Assembly: GCA_964610885.1 (NCBI GenBank)
Contig: CAZSWR010000127.1
Span: forward strand, 1 to 7,131
DNA: 7,131 bases
Direction: 5' to 3'
Source: CAZSWR01 sp964610885
GTDB taxonomy: Bacteria; Bacteroidota; Ignavibacteria; Kapaibacteriales; UBA2268
Shown: piece after piece, positions 1 through 6,329 of the stretch
How positions within the stretch are numbered: position 1 is the stretch's first letter
How the letters are laid out: each line of letters begins with the position of its first letter
Notes under the pieces: model-generated
Told to the model about the DNA's origin: nothing
Database searches by the model: none
What the model saw: the letters and a program-made list of their open reading frames with translations, nothing else
Translations under genes and position numbers: made by a program

Positions 1-2
1 AA

Positions 3-842
3 CTATAGCTTCACGAACCTCAGCACTCGGCTGCCCGAATTGCCCGCCAGCTTGAGAAAATACGTTCCCGCAGCCAAATCGGCGACGGGAGCAACGAACT
101 CCGTATTGGGCGCAATTGAATAATTACTCAGAAGGTTCCCCAACAAATCATACACTTCGGCATGGTTGAAATTATCGAGAAGCGTTGAGGCCGGAATCCT
201 AATCTCGTCGGTTGCCGGGTTGGGTTGGATTGCCAGGTCGGCGTTGATGGTTTCTTTGGCGGGGTTCAGCTGAGTTATGGGAAGTGTGTGCGTCCACTCA
301 TGGCTTTCGTCGGCCACGACCCAAGAGAAGAGCGAAATTTTTTTTCCTTCGCCAAACCAAGGATTCATGTAATCGACATATTCTCCATCGTAACCGTGCA
401 TCACGAGGAAATGGCCGCCACCGCCCGTCCAACCCCAACGGAATATGAAGGGCCTGTCTGCATCGATTTGCTCAATGGTTTGTTCGTAAGTTAGATTGTC
501 GTTGCATGCCAAAGTAACGATTCCGGCGAAATGCTCCAAAATATCCACGATCGAGCCGTCCGAGCCAAACATATAGTTCCAATAGTTGCAGCCCTGTGTG
601 GCGTCCGCGCAGCAATTAACGCTGCCGAAGTCCCTCCAGGAGATCCGAGTGCGAGCGTAATCGGCGATTTCGCATTGGCTGAAGTTTTGGTGGAAATAGG
701 CCATCAGGCATTTCGACGTTGCCGCCCAGCACCATTGGTCTTGCTCTTGCTCGGTGGTTTCCACGTCGAGCGTTCTCTGGGCTTGCGATTGTGCAATTGA
801 AAAAATGATTGCAACAGAAAGAATTAAAAACTTAAATTTCAT
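3..842 (-). CDS. Secreted papain-like cysteine protease with T9SS C-terminal sorting domain
   Basis: This 279-residue protein is probably an extracellular or surface cysteine peptidase. Residues 1-21 form a signal peptide (MKFKF, hydrophobic core, then SQAQ). The catalytic block is QWCWAA at 36-41 with Cys38 as nucleophile; Gln32 lies six residues earlier, the spacing of the papain oxyanion-hole Gln. His144 in GGGGHFLVMHGYDG and Asn160 in MNPWFGE complete a Cys-His-Asn triad, as in AvrRpt2/C39-like papain folds. Residues 203-279 carry the T9SS type A sorting signature: PNPATD (207-212), VYDLLGN (230-236), LAAGTYFLKL (256-265) and the terminal RFVKL. Such tails direct export across the outer membrane and are usually cleaved. 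The ATG overlaps the TGA of the upstream lipoprotein gene as ATGA, and AAAAGG (849-854, minus strand) lies six bases before it, so translation is probably coupled. The substrate is unknown. The protease fold and tail are well supported; the exact peptidase family is inferred. Confidence 0.9.
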   Translation of the reverse strand: MKFKFLILSVAIIFSIAQSQAQRTLDVETTEQEQDQWCWAATSKCLMAYFHQNFSQCEIADYARTRISWRDFGSVNCCADATQGCNYWNYMFGSDGSIVDILEHFAGIVTLACNDNLTYEQTIEQIDADRPFIFRWGWTGGGGHFLVMHGYDGEYVDYMNPWFGEGKKISLFSWVVADESHEWTHTLPITQLNPAKETINADLAIQPNPATDEIRIPASTLLDNFNHAEVYDLLGNLLSNYSIAPNTEFVAPVADLAAGTYFLKLAGNSGSRVLRFVKL

Positions 843-1429
843 TTCAAACCTTTTAAATAATCGTATAACATTTCCCTTGTCATCAGGTCGATGCTTTGAA
901 TGCCTTTCGGGGGCATTTTTCGCCTGACAGATTCGAGCGGGGCGTAGTAATCAACGTTTTTGATGATCAGGCAGAGGAAGTCGCCCTTGATTTCGTAAAC
1001 GCGAACCAAGCCGCCGAATTGGGCTTCGGGGAATTTTTTAAGGACAGACTGCACCTCGCGGGCCAAACCCGTGGCGCCGAAATCGACTGCCAGAAGCGAA
1101 TCGGCAGATTCGGCAAAGGTAACGAACGCACGAAACTCGCCATTGGCCAGAAGCGGATACTGGTGTTCGCGCGATGTGTCCAGCCCGGCGCCATTCCAAC
1201 GCATGGCGGTAAACTCTTCGCCAAGCGAGGCGCTATCCATTTCGGACCGAGAATCGAATCCGTACTCGGACTCTGCGCCGGCAGGCACCTTCGAGAGAAT
1301 TTTCTTGAGCTGGCCCGCCTTGTTAGCAGCCGCGCCGTGGTGTGAATCGGCCTGGATTTGCTTCTTCGGCGAAGAGCATCCGAGGGCGACAATTAACAAA
1401 GCCAGTATGAGAGTAGTGTAGTATCGCAT
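839..1429 (-). CDS. Putative lipoprotein, first gene of the protease operon
   Basis: This is a 196-residue exported protein of unrecognised family. It begins MRYYTTLILALLIVALGC, a short lipoprotein-type signal peptide with Cys18 as probable lipidated residue; the ALGC lipobox is slightly non-canonical. An ATG 33 bases further upstream (1462) is in frame but would put eleven extra residues before the signal peptide, so I chose 1429, which has AGG about five bases before it. The mature part is basic just after Cys18 (SSPKK), then carries YGFDSRSEMDSASLGEEF (56-73), a mixed beta-rich middle (FRAFVTF, LLAVDFG, GLVRVYEIKGDFLCLIIKN) and a basic helical end. There are no catalytic motifs. Its stop overlaps the start of the papain-like protease (ATGA), so the two are one transcript and likely work together. 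A role as inhibitor, chaperone or membrane anchor for the protease is inference from this arrangement only. Confidence 0.8.
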   Translation of the reverse strand: MRYYTTLILALLIVALGCSSPKKQIQADSHHGAAANKAGQLKKILSKVPAGAESEYGFDSRSEMDSASLGEEFTAMRWNGAGLDTSREHQYPLLANGEFRAFVTFAESADSLLAVDFGATGLAREVQSVLKKFPEAQFGGLVRVYEIKGDFLCLIIKNVDYYAPLESVRRKMPPKGIQSIDLMTREMLYDYLKGLK

Positions 1430-1887
1430 TGTGCCTGTATCTATCAATATTTCAAACTGCAATATAGACGTTTCTAAATCGTTTTATTGAGCTATAGCTA
1501 ATTGTGTGTGTTGAAATAGAATTTTTCCGGTAGCAATGGAGTCTGCACATCTGTGGTTATTAAAGTGTTTCGTGGCGGCAAGGCTCCTTTATTTCAATTC
1601 ACTTGGCAATTCCAGCTGGCCCATTAAAGAATATTCAAAAGCAAATGTTGATAAATGGAAAAAAAAACAGAAACGAATTACTTTCGCAAGCCCACATCGT
1701 GGTATATTTCAATAAATGATTGATTGCTATATGGAATTGTGGTATATGAGCAATGATAATGCGTTACTATGAGGAAAGTAGTGTGATATTTTGGTTTCAT
1801 TTCAAATGGCATTGAGTTTTTTATCTTTGGAAGCGATGAGGATTCTTGTTATTTTTGAATGATTTTTTAGTTTAAAATAGGAAAAAC
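1430..1887. other. Divergent intergenic region, non-coding
   Basis: This 458-bp A/T-rich stretch separates the minus-strand protease operon from the plus-strand PD40-OmpA gene. I see no credible ORF or RNA gene in it. It holds an A9 run at 1659-1667, two copies of GTGGTATAT exactly 40 bp apart (1699-1707 and 1739-1747), and a candidate promoter just before the plus-strand gene. It should contain the promoters of both flanking transcripts; no convincing Bacteroidota-type promoter was found for the minus-strand operon. Confidence 0.6.
1822..1829 (+). promoter_or_regulatory. Candidate Bacteroidota -7 promoter element
   Basis: TATCTTTG matches the Bacteroidota sigma-A -7 consensus TAnnTTTG exactly and lies 58 bases before the ATG of the PD40-OmpA gene. 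The matching -33 TTTG is not at the expected spacing: the nearest candidates are TTTC at 1800-1803 and TTTG at 1790-1793, the latter about nine bases too far. Only the -7 half is supported. Confidence 0.35.
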
Positions 1888-3561
1888 ATGCTGAACCGAA
1901 AATGCGGTTTTAACATAATGCTTGTGTGCTTTCTGGCCTCAGTATTGTATTCATCGTGCTTGAGCGCGGGCGCTAAGGCCCCGGCAAAAGCGGCGAGTAG
2001 CAATTCGATGTACGAGAAACGGAATCTCGGGCCGAATATTAATACAGTTTATGACGAAATCCTGCCCGTCATCAGCCCCGACGGCAAGACACTTTATTAT
2101 TGCCGACGTTGGCATCCGGAAAATGTAGGCGAGGAGAAGAAAGAAGACATTTGGTATTCGCGGCTGAACCCCGACGGGAGTTGGGCCAAGTCCGTGAACA
2201 TCGGGCCTCCGCTGAATAACGAATACGGCAATGCTGTTTGCTCGGTTACGCCCGATGGCAACACCTTGCTGCTGGCCGGGGACTACGCCGATGGCAGCGA
2301 ATTGAAGCATGGCCTTTTACTTTCGAACCGCACAAAGACGGGATGGTCGCAACCGGCACTTATTTCGATAAAAAACTTTTATTACAACAACCAATACATA
2401 AGCTACTGCCTTACGAACGACGGATCCAAACTGATTATCGGAATGGAAAGGAACGATTCCTACGGCGGACTGGACATTTACGTTTCGTTTCGCGAGACCG
2501 AGACCGAATGGAGCGAGCCGATGAACTTAGGCCCGCGAATCAATACGCCCGAAGACGAGACCTCGCCATTTCTGGCTGCCGATGGTTCCACGATGTACTT
2601 TTCGAGCAAGGGCCACAGCGGGTTTGGCGATTACGACGTGTACCTCTCCCGGCTGCAAGACGACACGTGGAAAAACTGGAGCGAGCCGGAGAACTTGGGC
2701 GAAAATGTCAATACCCCGCTCGGCGATGCTAACTATATGATTCCCGCCGAGGGCGACTACGCCTATTTCTCATCGAAAACCGAATCTATCGGCGGATGGG
2801 ACATTTTCCGAATACTAATGCCAAAAGAGGCTCGGCCGAAGCCCGTCGTCATGGTTAGCGGTATTGTATCCAACAAAATGACTAAGGAACCGGTCGGCTC
2901 ATCGATCACCTACCAAACATTTCCCGAAGGCGAAAACTTCGGCTGGGCGCGGTCTAACCCGTCGAATGGCGAATTCAAAATCGCACTGCCTGCCGGTAGC
3001 GTTTACAGGATCCTCGTCGATGCAGACGGATTCGTTACCTCGGCCAAGAATGTGGACTTGAGCAAAATTGAAAAATTCAGCGAGATTACAGAGAATTTCG
3101 AGCTAAATCCGGCCGATTCGCTGATCGACGTCGTGCGGAAGCTCGATTTCAACGACCTGAACGAACTGTCCAAGGTACCTGACTACTTGGACATACTCCC
3201 CCAGGACGTGCTGCAAAAGGAAATCTTCGATAAATTTACCATCTACTTTGACTTTGGCAAATTCCCTCTCGATGCGAAGTTCTATCCCGGATTGGGATAC
3301 ATCGTGAACATCATGAAAAAGTATCCCGCATTTCGGCTTTCGATCGTCGGGAACACAGACAGCATCGGCAGGCCGGAAAACAATTTGAAACTGAGCGAAA
3401 AACGCGCAAAGGCCGTCGCGGAGTACCTCACGAAAAATGGCATCGCCAAGAAAAGAATATCGACGAAGGGCATGGGCCAAACCAACCCGATCGCGACCAA
3501 CGAAACCGAAGAAGGACGCGGAAAGAACCGCCGAGTAGTGTTCTACGTATTGAAGAAGTAG
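1888..3561 (+). CDS. PorE-like envelope protein: PD40 beta-propeller, CRD-like domain, OmpA peptidoglycan-binding domain
   Basis: This 557-residue exported protein starts at an ATG preceded by AGGA (1879-1882). The signal peptide is residues 1-24 or so; Cys24 (YSSC) could be lipidated but the box is poor. Residues 45-310 hold five PD40-type blade motifs: SPDGKTLYY (63), TPDGNTLLL (121), TNDGSKLII (176), AADGSTMYF (230) and PAEGDYAYF (286), interleaved with NLGPxIN-type repeats. Residues about 321-405 (VSGIVSNKMTKEPVGSSI...) look like a carboxypeptidase-regulatory/CNA-B-like beta-sandwich. Residues 450-557 are an OmpA C-terminal domain; Asp491 and Arg506 keep the spacing of the peptidoglycan-binding Asp/Arg pair, though the usual GHTD is GNTD. 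The propeller-CRD-OmpA order is that of PorE, the T9SS protein of Porphyromonas, but the N-terminal TPR part is absent. It probably sits in the periplasm bound to the wall. The domain calls are firm; a T9SS role is inference, supported by the T9SS cargo gene nearby. Confidence 0.92.
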   Translation: MLNRKCGFNIMLVCFLASVLYSSCLSAGAKAPAKAASSNSMYEKRNLGPNINTVYDEILPVISPDGKTLYYCRRWHPENVGEEKKEDIWYSRLNPDGSWAKSVNIGPPLNNEYGNAVCSVTPDGNTLLLAGDYADGSELKHGLLLSNRTKTGWSQPALISIKNFYYNNQYISYCLTNDGSKLIIGMERNDSYGGLDIYVSFRETETEWSEPMNLGPRINTPEDETSPFLAADGSTMYFSSKGHSGFGDYDVYLSRLQDDTWKNWSEPENLGENVNTPLGDANYMIPAEGDYAYFSSKTESIGGWDIFRILMPKEARPKPVVMVSGIVSNKMTKEPVGSSITYQTFPEGENFGWARSNPSNGEFKIALPAGSVYRILVDADGFVTSAKNVDLSKIEKFSEITENFELNPADSLIDVVRKLDFNDLNELSKVPDYLDILPQDVLQKEIFDKFTIYFDFGKFPLDAKFYPGLGYIVNIMKKYPAFRLSIVGNTDSIGRPENNLKLSEKRAKAVAEYLTKNGIAKKRISTKGMGQTNPIATNETEEGRGKNRRVVFYVLKK

Positions 3562-3616
3562 TATTGCAGTTAGTTCATATTATCATCTGAATGCACACTG
3601 AAGAAGTACAAGATTT

Positions 3617-3652
3617 GCAACAATGGGGCAAGCCCTATTGCCAAAGTTGCAG
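3617..3652. repeat. Nested inverted repeat downstream of the PD40-OmpA gene
   Basis: The outer arms TGCAAC (3617-3622) and GTTGCA (3647-3652) are perfect complements. Inside, CAATGGGG (3622-3629) pairs with CCCTATTG (3634-3641) over eight pairs including one G-T wobble, closing a CAAG tetraloop. The structure starts 56 bases after the PD40-OmpA stop and could fold in the 3' UTR of that transcript. No T-run follows, so it is not a standard terminator. Confidence 0.4.
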
Positions 3653-3683
3653 TAACTCATTGAAATATCGACAAATCCCCCAC

Positions 3684-3702
3684 CCCCCTTTTTCAAAGAG
3701 GG
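3684..3702. repeat. C-run/G-run hairpin element
   Basis: CCCCCTTT (3684-3691) faces AAAGAGGG (3695-3702) across a TTC loop, eight positions with one C-A mismatch, inside a longer C-rich stretch beginning about 3677. Short intergenic elements of the form C-run, TTTTTCAAAG, G-run recur in many bacterial genomes, which I state from memory; membership here would need a genome search. Confidence 0.4.
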
Positions 3703-3759
3703 CTAAAGAATAAATTCGCGTAAATCACTGACAGCGATAGAGATAGTGCGATGCTCGAA

Positions 3760-3779
3760 CCCACGGGTTAACCCGTGGG
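3760..3779. repeat. Perfect 20-bp palindrome
   Basis: CCCACGGGTTAACCCGTGGG equals its own reverse complement over all 20 bases, centred on TTAA. It lies 30 bases beyond the rsgA stop codon in the convergent spacer. It resembles REP-type dispersed palindromes of the kind moved by IS200/IS605-like (TnpA-REP) transposases, or a dimeric-protein binding site. No T-run follows on either strand, so a terminator role is weak. Only one copy is in this window. Confidence 0.6.
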
Positions 3780-3797
3780 ACGGCTGATCAATACTTT

Positions 3798-3821
3798 TTC
3801 AACAGGCTGTTAGAACTTTTT
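3798..3821 (+). repeat. Imperfect inverted repeat plus T-run at the rsgA stop
   Basis: TTCAACAG and CTGTTAGAA form an imperfect inverted repeat around a central G, with one bulged A, followed on the plus strand by CTTTTT. It overlaps the last codons and TAA of rsgA. Read on the plus strand it is terminator-like, about 240 bases beyond the PD40-OmpA gene, but the stem is short and must open to leave a loop. It could instead be a dispersed intergenic element that has reached the rsgA end. Confidence 0.3.
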
Positions 3822-4877
3822 CCGGCCTAAGTCTTTTTTGTAGTTCTTGAGCATCTTGCCGAAGTCCTTGTCCTTACGGCGGCGCTCGGCGACTGACGAT
3901 TCGAAATAGGATTGTTCCCTTTCCAATCGTTGGTAGTTTTCGAGAGCGCTCTCTTCTAATTCTCTATTGCGGACGGCGGCGAGCACTGCGCAACCCGCCT
4001 CGGTGGTGTGCGTGCAATCTTTGAATTTGCATTCCTCGGCCAGGCTGACGATCCGATCGAAAGTAGTTGCAAGCCCGCTTGTGGCTTCGGCGATTCCCAC
4101 TTCGCGCATGCCTGGATTGTCGATCAGTATGCCGCCATTCTCGAGTACTATCAGCTCGCGGTGGCTCGTGGTGTGGCGGCCTTTGTTGGTGCTCGCGCTG
4201 ATCGCATCGGTTTTCATTATCTCCCGACCGGAGAGATTATTGAGCAACGTGGACTTCCCCACGCCGGACGAACCCAGCATACAGTATGTTTTGCCTTTTT
4301 CGATAATACTCGTGACCGATTCGTAGCCGCCATGGGTAACGTTGCTAATCGCGATGACCGGCACGTCCACGGTTCTCGATTTAATGCTATCCACAATTTC
4401 GGCAATTCTCTCTTCGCCGGCCAGGTCCGTTTTGCTCAGTATGACAATCGGGCGCACACGGGACGAATAGCAAATCGTGAGGTAGCGTTCGAGCCTTTTC
4501 AGGTTGAAATCGCGGTCGGCTGCTTGCACCAGGAAAGCGTAATCGATATTTGTGGCGATGATTTGCACTTCGCCGAATTGGCCGACTGCTTGGCGCTTGA
4601 TGGTGGAGAAGCGCGGCAGTATTGAATTGATTATTGCGAAGTCGGGATCGTACGAAGTCAAAGCGACCCAATCGCCGACCGCAGGGAAATCCTCGCGCCC
4701 CTCGGCAGAGAATCGCATATTTCCGGTGATTTCGGCATCGAATTCCGATTCGGCAGTGCGGACGACGTATCGTTCCTTGTGTTCGGCCACTACTCTGCCG
4801 ATTTCGTTCGGGCAGATTTTGTTTTCTAATATATATTTTTCGAGTGAGCTATTAAAGCCCAAATCTTCTAATTTCAT
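3810..4877 (-). CDS. rsgA: Ribosome small subunit-dependent GTPase RsgA (YjeQ/EngC)
   Basis: This 355-residue circularly permuted GTPase acts in late 30S ribosomal subunit maturation, where GTP hydrolysis is stimulated by the subunit. The N-terminal OB fold covers about residues 25-105 (IGRVVAEHKERYVVR, then VGDWVAL at 67-73). The G motifs come in the permuted order of the family: G4 SKTD (148-151), G1/P-loop GSSGVGKST (202-210), G2 around KGRHTT (232-237) and G3 DNPG (253-256). The C-terminal zinc site is Cys283, Cys288, His290 and Cys296, the C-x4-C-x-H-x5-C spacing of YjeQ, followed by a charged helical tail ending GRKKF. Length is typical and every key residue is present, so it should be active. 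The start ATG gives the normal N terminus; the only Shine-Dalgarno-like bases are a weak GGA. It is convergent with the PD40-OmpA gene and 134 bases downstream of the GNAT gene. Confidence 0.97.
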   Translation of the reverse strand: MKLEDLGFNSSLEKYILENKICPNEIGRVVAEHKERYVVRTAESEFDAEITGNMRFSAEGREDFPAVGDWVALTSYDPDFAIINSILPRFSTIKRQAVGQFGEVQIIATNIDYAFLVQAADRDFNLKRLERYLTICYSSRVRPIVILSKTDLAGEERIAEIVDSIKSRTVDVPVIAISNVTHGGYESVTSIIEKGKTYCMLGSSGVGKSTLLNNLSGREIMKTDAISASTNKGRHTTSHRELIVLENGGILIDNPGMREVGIAEATSGLATTFDRIVSLAEECKFKDCTHTTEAGCAVLAAVRNRELEESALENYQRLEREQSYFESSVAERRRKDKDFGKMLKNYKKDLGRKKF

Positions 4878-5011
4878 GATTCAATCCATTGATTAAATTT
4901 TCTATAAAAATACTAAGATGGATTGGCCATTGGGCGAGTTCATGGTTAGATGCTTGGATGAGGCTGTTAGATGGACGATTCATTCCAATCTAATACATAA
5001 AACGAGATGTT
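4878..5011. other. Short intergenic gap upstream of rsgA
   Basis: This 134-bp gap has no coding content I can support. It holds GTTAGATG twice, 21 bp apart (4945-4952 and 4966-4973). A small A/T-only-style hairpin, ATAAAAC/GTTTTAT (4997-5003 and 5009-5015), overlaps the stop codon of the GNAT gene but lacks a T-run on the minus strand. The rsgA promoter could lie here; no exact TAnnTTTG is present on the minus strand. Confidence 0.4.
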
Positions 5012-5449
5012 TTATACGGGACGTTTATTCCAAATCTCCATCCAATCGCTTGGCCGTGCAATTGGATTGAATCCAACCTTTTGATACACGCCATGCGCAT
5101 CTTTCGTTATTAGTAACCATTGGTAAACCTTCGCCAAGTCGGGGTGATTCTGTATAAACCGAACCATCGCCTGGCCAATCCCTTGTTTCCGAAGACTGTC
5201 ATCGACAATCACGTCGGTGATATAAGCAAATCGAGTTTTGTCGGAAATCACTCTCGCGTATCCAATTTGTTTGTTATCGCGATCGTACGCTCCGACCAGC
5301 AAGGCCGAATTCTGGGCGCCATGGACAATTTCCTCTTTGCTAATGCCGATGCACCAAAAGGCATCTTTTAGCATGTCTGTAATTCTGTCGAAATTCATTT
5401 CGCCAAAGCCCGCCCTTAGCGAGTATTCAATTTTACATACAATGTCCAT
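5012..5449 (-). CDS. GNAT-family N-acetyltransferase
   Basis: This 145-residue protein is a single GNAT domain, which transfers an acetyl group from acetyl-CoA to an amine; the substrate cannot be read from sequence. The acetyl-CoA-binding motif A is RKQGIG (87-92) after the beta strand YITDVIVDDSL, and motif B is YQKVGF (122-127), followed by PSDWMEIW near the end, a pattern seen in a common small-GNAT subgroup. The reading frame stays open back to an ATG at 5620, adding 57 residues (202 total). I prefer the ATG at 5449 because it gives the usual one-domain length beginning before the first beta strand, the extension shows no recognisable domain, and GGAG lies upstream, although eleven bases away. 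The 5620 ATG has no Shine-Dalgarno. The gene follows the nuclease-like gene on the same strand and its DNA is A/T-richer than rsgA. Family is secure; the start is not. Confidence 0.85.
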   Translation of the reverse strand: MDIVCKIEYSLRAGFGEMNFDRITDMLKDAFWCIGISKEEIVHGAQNSALLVGAYDRDNKQIGYARVISDKTRFAYITDVIVDDSLRKQGIGQAMVRFIQNHPDLAKVYQWLLITKDAHGVYQKVGFNPIARPSDWMEIWNKRPV

Positions 5450-5641
5450 TTTATTCTGCGCTCCGATGATTTTTTGAAAATATTCAGTATTACTCAATCC
5501 ACAAACGAATCCACTCCCTACGAAATGGAAAAATTTATCAAGTACAAACGCTCCGCAACCCCGATTCAGCAATATTGAATACGAAATCGGAAGCCCAATG
5601 TTTCGTGAATTTTGTGACATGAAAAGAATTGAAAGAATGTG

Positions 5642-6322
5642 TTATTTTGGGGACAATTCAAGCTTCTTGATTCTTGAACAAATTGCGTCAATTGACCTAC
5701 CAATTTCTTTCGACATTTCATAAGTTGATTTCCTTTGGCGGAATAACTCTTTCAGTTTTGTATCTTCTTCCTTCGTCCATGGCTTCGCAGTATGATAGCT
5801 CCATTTTCTCTTATTGCCGGAACTCATTGATTTGACGCAATTGTTCTGGTAAATTACTTTCCCCTCGGCGACCAAGGCATTGGAAAGCGTTAGAGTCCAT
5901 GCATTGAGAGTTTCGTGCCAACATTTGTATTTATCGAACAGGTTCCAATTGATTTGAATAATTCGATCCAATTGATAGTCCTCGTCGAAGTCGGCAATCA
6001 GGATGTATTCGAATCTTTGTTTGCCTTCGTCAGAGGAGTCGGGAGAGTCCAGCCCGAAAAAAGTCAAATACAGACATCCTGAATTTGATTTTATGCAATA
6101 CCTATCGCCATTGCGGCTGATCGCGTTAATATTCAGCGTGCCGCTCGGCGCTGCCTGTAGCATTGGCATCCTATGCGATTTGTTGAAGTACTCAATCGCC
6201 AGGCATTCTCCGAAATCATCGATTAAATCTTTTGTACGAATCACGCCTCTGGACTTCAGCTGCTTGATGATCCCAGCAAAAGTATTGATTAATTCCGTGT
6301 TATCTAAATGCTTCAAATCCAC
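5642..6322 (-). CDS. DUF6998-like restriction-endonuclease-fold protein with C-terminal Myb/SANT-like domain
   Basis: With the GTG start at 6320-6322 the protein has 226 residues. I chose this start because GAGGAG lies exactly seven bases before it; a TTG at 6347-6349 would add nine residues but has no Shine-Dalgarno and an in-frame TAG four codons earlier. Residues about 10-150 resemble the DUF6998 restriction-endonuclease-like domain: RGVIRTKDLIDDFGECLA (25-42), ISRNGDRYCIKS (68-79), then FEYILIADFDEDYQLDRI and NAW. In a PD-(D/E)xK reading Glu39 and Lys78 are in place, but the position usually held by Asp before the xK strand appears to be Asn66. Residues 182-222 (WTKEEDTKLKELF...GRSIDAICSRIKKLEL) form a Myb/SANT-like DNA-binding helix bundle. 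A DNA-processing, restriction or regulatory role is possible; whether it cuts DNA is uncertain. It is followed by the GNAT gene; both are A/T-rich and may be acquired DNA. Confidence 0.8.
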   Translation of the reverse strand: MDLKHLDNTELINTFAGIIKQLKSRGVIRTKDLIDDFGECLAIEYFNKSHRMPMLQAAPSGTLNINAISRNGDRYCIKSNSGCLYLTFFGLDSPDSSDEGKQRFEYILIADFDEDYQLDRIIQINWNLFDKYKCWHETLNAWTLTLSNALVAEGKVIYQNNCVKSMSSGNKRKWSYHTAKPWTKEEDTKLKELFRQRKSTYEMSKEIGRSIDAICSRIKKLELSPK

Positions 6323-6329
6323 ACCATTA

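Larger units (their letters stand above)
3562..3809. other. Convergent intergenic spacer rich in inverted repeats
   Basis: This 248-bp spacer lies between the tail-to-tail PD40-OmpA and rsgA genes. I see no credible coding sequence in it. It contains a nested hairpin (3617-3652), a C-run/G-run hairpin (3684-3702), a perfect 20-bp palindrome (3760-3779) and an imperfect inverted repeat running into the rsgA stop codon. A convergent spacer is where transcription from both sides must end, but none of these hairpins is a textbook intrinsic terminator. Confidence 0.6.

Noticed and set aside
896..1345. Plus-strand open frame of 149 codons inside the lipoprotein gene
   Set aside because: It is antisense to a gene with a clear signal peptide and ATGA coupling. 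Its translation has no domain or signal and its length is explained by the G/C-rich coding strand.
1430..1500. Promoter for the lipoprotein-protease operon
   Set aside because: No TAnnTTTG is present on the minus strand in this stretch. The best partial match (AGTTTG near 1460) lacks the TA, so I could not support a site.
2238..2732. Second plus-strand frame of 164 codons within the PD40-OmpA gene
   Set aside because: It lies wholly inside the propeller domain in another frame, is rich in Arg and Trp from frame-shifted G/C-rich codons, and has no domain.
4008..4625. Plus-strand open frame of 205 codons antisense to rsgA
   Set aside because: rsgA is complete with all GTPase and zinc motifs. 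The antisense frame has no recognisable domain and no Shine-Dalgarno, and is a shadow of the coding strand.
4945..4973. GTTAGATG repeated 21 bp apart upstream of rsgA as an operator
   Set aside because: An 8-mer repeat in a short A/T-rich gap is easily due to chance, and rsgA is a housekeeping gene with no expected dedicated regulator.
4997..5015. ATAAAAC/GTTTTAT hairpin as a terminator for the GNAT gene
   Set aside because: The stem has a single G-C pair, overlaps the stop codon, and no T-run follows on the minus strand.
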